A stretch of DNA of 64,000 nt, taken from the NCBI GenBank assembly GCA_963580285.1, contig OY757013.1, positions 147,755,162 through 147,819,161 on the forward strand, given 5' to 3'. Below the pieces are notes generated by a model. It was given only the letters and a program-made list of their open reading frames with translations. It made no database searches and had not been told where the DNA came from. The DNA is from Lucinisca nassula (taxonomy: Eukaryota; Mollusca; Bivalvia; Lucinida; Lucinidae). The position numbers and the translations under genes are program-made. Positions 63,168-64,000 of the stretch are shown here, in pieces; within the stretch, counting starts at the first letter, position 1, and each line of letters begins with the position of its first letter.

Positions 63168-64000
63168 CAAGAGGGCCATGATGGCCCTGGATCGCTCACC
63201 TGATCCATAGAGTAACAAGTGGGCCCCAGGGAGGGCCATTATTGACCCCAGGGCTATAATGTGCATAATGTTGTGGGAGGTCTAAAAAGGTGAAGCTTCA
63301 TACCAAATATCAACAAACGCTATAATTTGAACAATCTTGGCAGAGGTCCACTAGATGGAGCTACAAACCAAATATCAAAGACCTGGGCCTTGGGGTTTCA
63401 GAGAAGAAGATTTTTTAAAGATATTTCCTACATAAGCCTATGTAAAACCAAATGGCCCTGGGGCGGGGGCATTTTTGGCCTCAGGGCTATAATTTAAACA
63501 ATCTTGATAGAGGTCCACTAGATGAAGCTTCACAGCAAATATCAAAGACCTGGGCCTTACTGTTTCAGAGAAGAAGATTTTCAAAGATTATCTCTATATA
63601 AGTCTATGAAAAACGAAAGGGCCCCAGGGCGGGGGCATTCGTGGCCTGGGGGCTATAATGTCAACAATCTTGGTAGAGGTCCACTAGATGAAGCTCCATA
63701 CCAAATATCAAAGACTTGGGCCTTGCAGTTTCGGAGAAGAAGATTTTTAAAGATTTCCCTATATAAGACTTTGTAAAACCAAAGGGTCTTAATGGGCGGT
63801 GGCATTTTTGGCCCCAGGGCTATAATTTGAACAATCTTGATAGAAGGCCACCAGATGAAATTTCACATCAAATATCAAAGACCTAGGCCTTAAAGATTTT
63901 CCTTATATAAGTCTATGTAAAACCAAAGGGCCCCGAGACGGGGGCATTTTTGGTCTCAGTGCTATAATGTGAACAATCTTGGTAGAGGTTCACTAAATGA
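63168..64000 (-). mobile_element. Pearl/Helentron-like tandem-monomer element, cut by the window edge
   Basis: Begins AACAAGAGGGCCATGATGGC, with about five monomers visible (AAGCTTCATACCAAATATCA, GGGCCTTGGGGTTTCAGAGA). The hairpin end lies beyond 64000. Confidence 0.7.

Overview
The window reads as animal nuclear DNA, most likely from a bivalve mollusc. It is AT-rich, its genes are split into short exons, and it carries repeat families I associate with clams and oysters: tandem-repeat 'pearl'/Helentron-like elements, tRNA-headed SINEs and many MITEs. The bivalve call is recognition from memory, not a database match. No bacterial operons, rRNA genes, CRISPR arrays or free-standing tRNA genes were seen.

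Two real genes are supported by in-phase exons with GT/AG borders. On the + strand, five exons (22259-35714) encode a complete 394-residue secreted fibrinogen-related protein: signal peptide, coiled-coil stalk, then a C-terminal fibrinogen domain with four cysteines and a calcium-loop motif. On the - strand, four exons (62515 down to 50435) encode the C-terminal 191 residues of NAD(P)H-dependent glutamate synthase (GOGAT); its upstream exons lie beyond the right edge. The genes converge, with about 14.7 kb of repeats between their stop codons.

Layout: 1-22 kb is repeats, including a 2.4-kb tandem-monomer element (3.8-6.2 kb), a 44-bp satellite with an insertion (9.9-13.75 kb), inverted-repeat MITEs (14.5-15.6 kb) and a second tandem-monomer element (16.9-18.9 kb). 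22-36 kb is the fibrinogen-related gene, its introns packed with TTAA-flanked MITEs. 36-50 kb is nested MITEs, SINEs and a 2.6-kb TTAA-flanked element. 50-62.5 kb is the GOGAT 3' end, whose last intron holds a young LTR element (two 2549-bp LTRs around only 258 bp), itself carrying a DNA transposon that carries a SINE. 59-64 kb has further repeats inside and upstream of GOGAT.

The most unusual observations are (i) one hairpin of about 65 bp, near 30 copies in 64 kb, sitting inside at least four MITE families whose ends differ; (ii) an LTR element inserted 25 bp from the splice acceptor of the last GOGAT exon; (iii) an LTR element with almost no interior; and (iv) a three-level transposon nest whose layers are fixed exactly by target-site duplications.

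All family assignments rest on reading by eye. Repeat boundaries without a stated target duplication are approximate, to about 5-30 bases.
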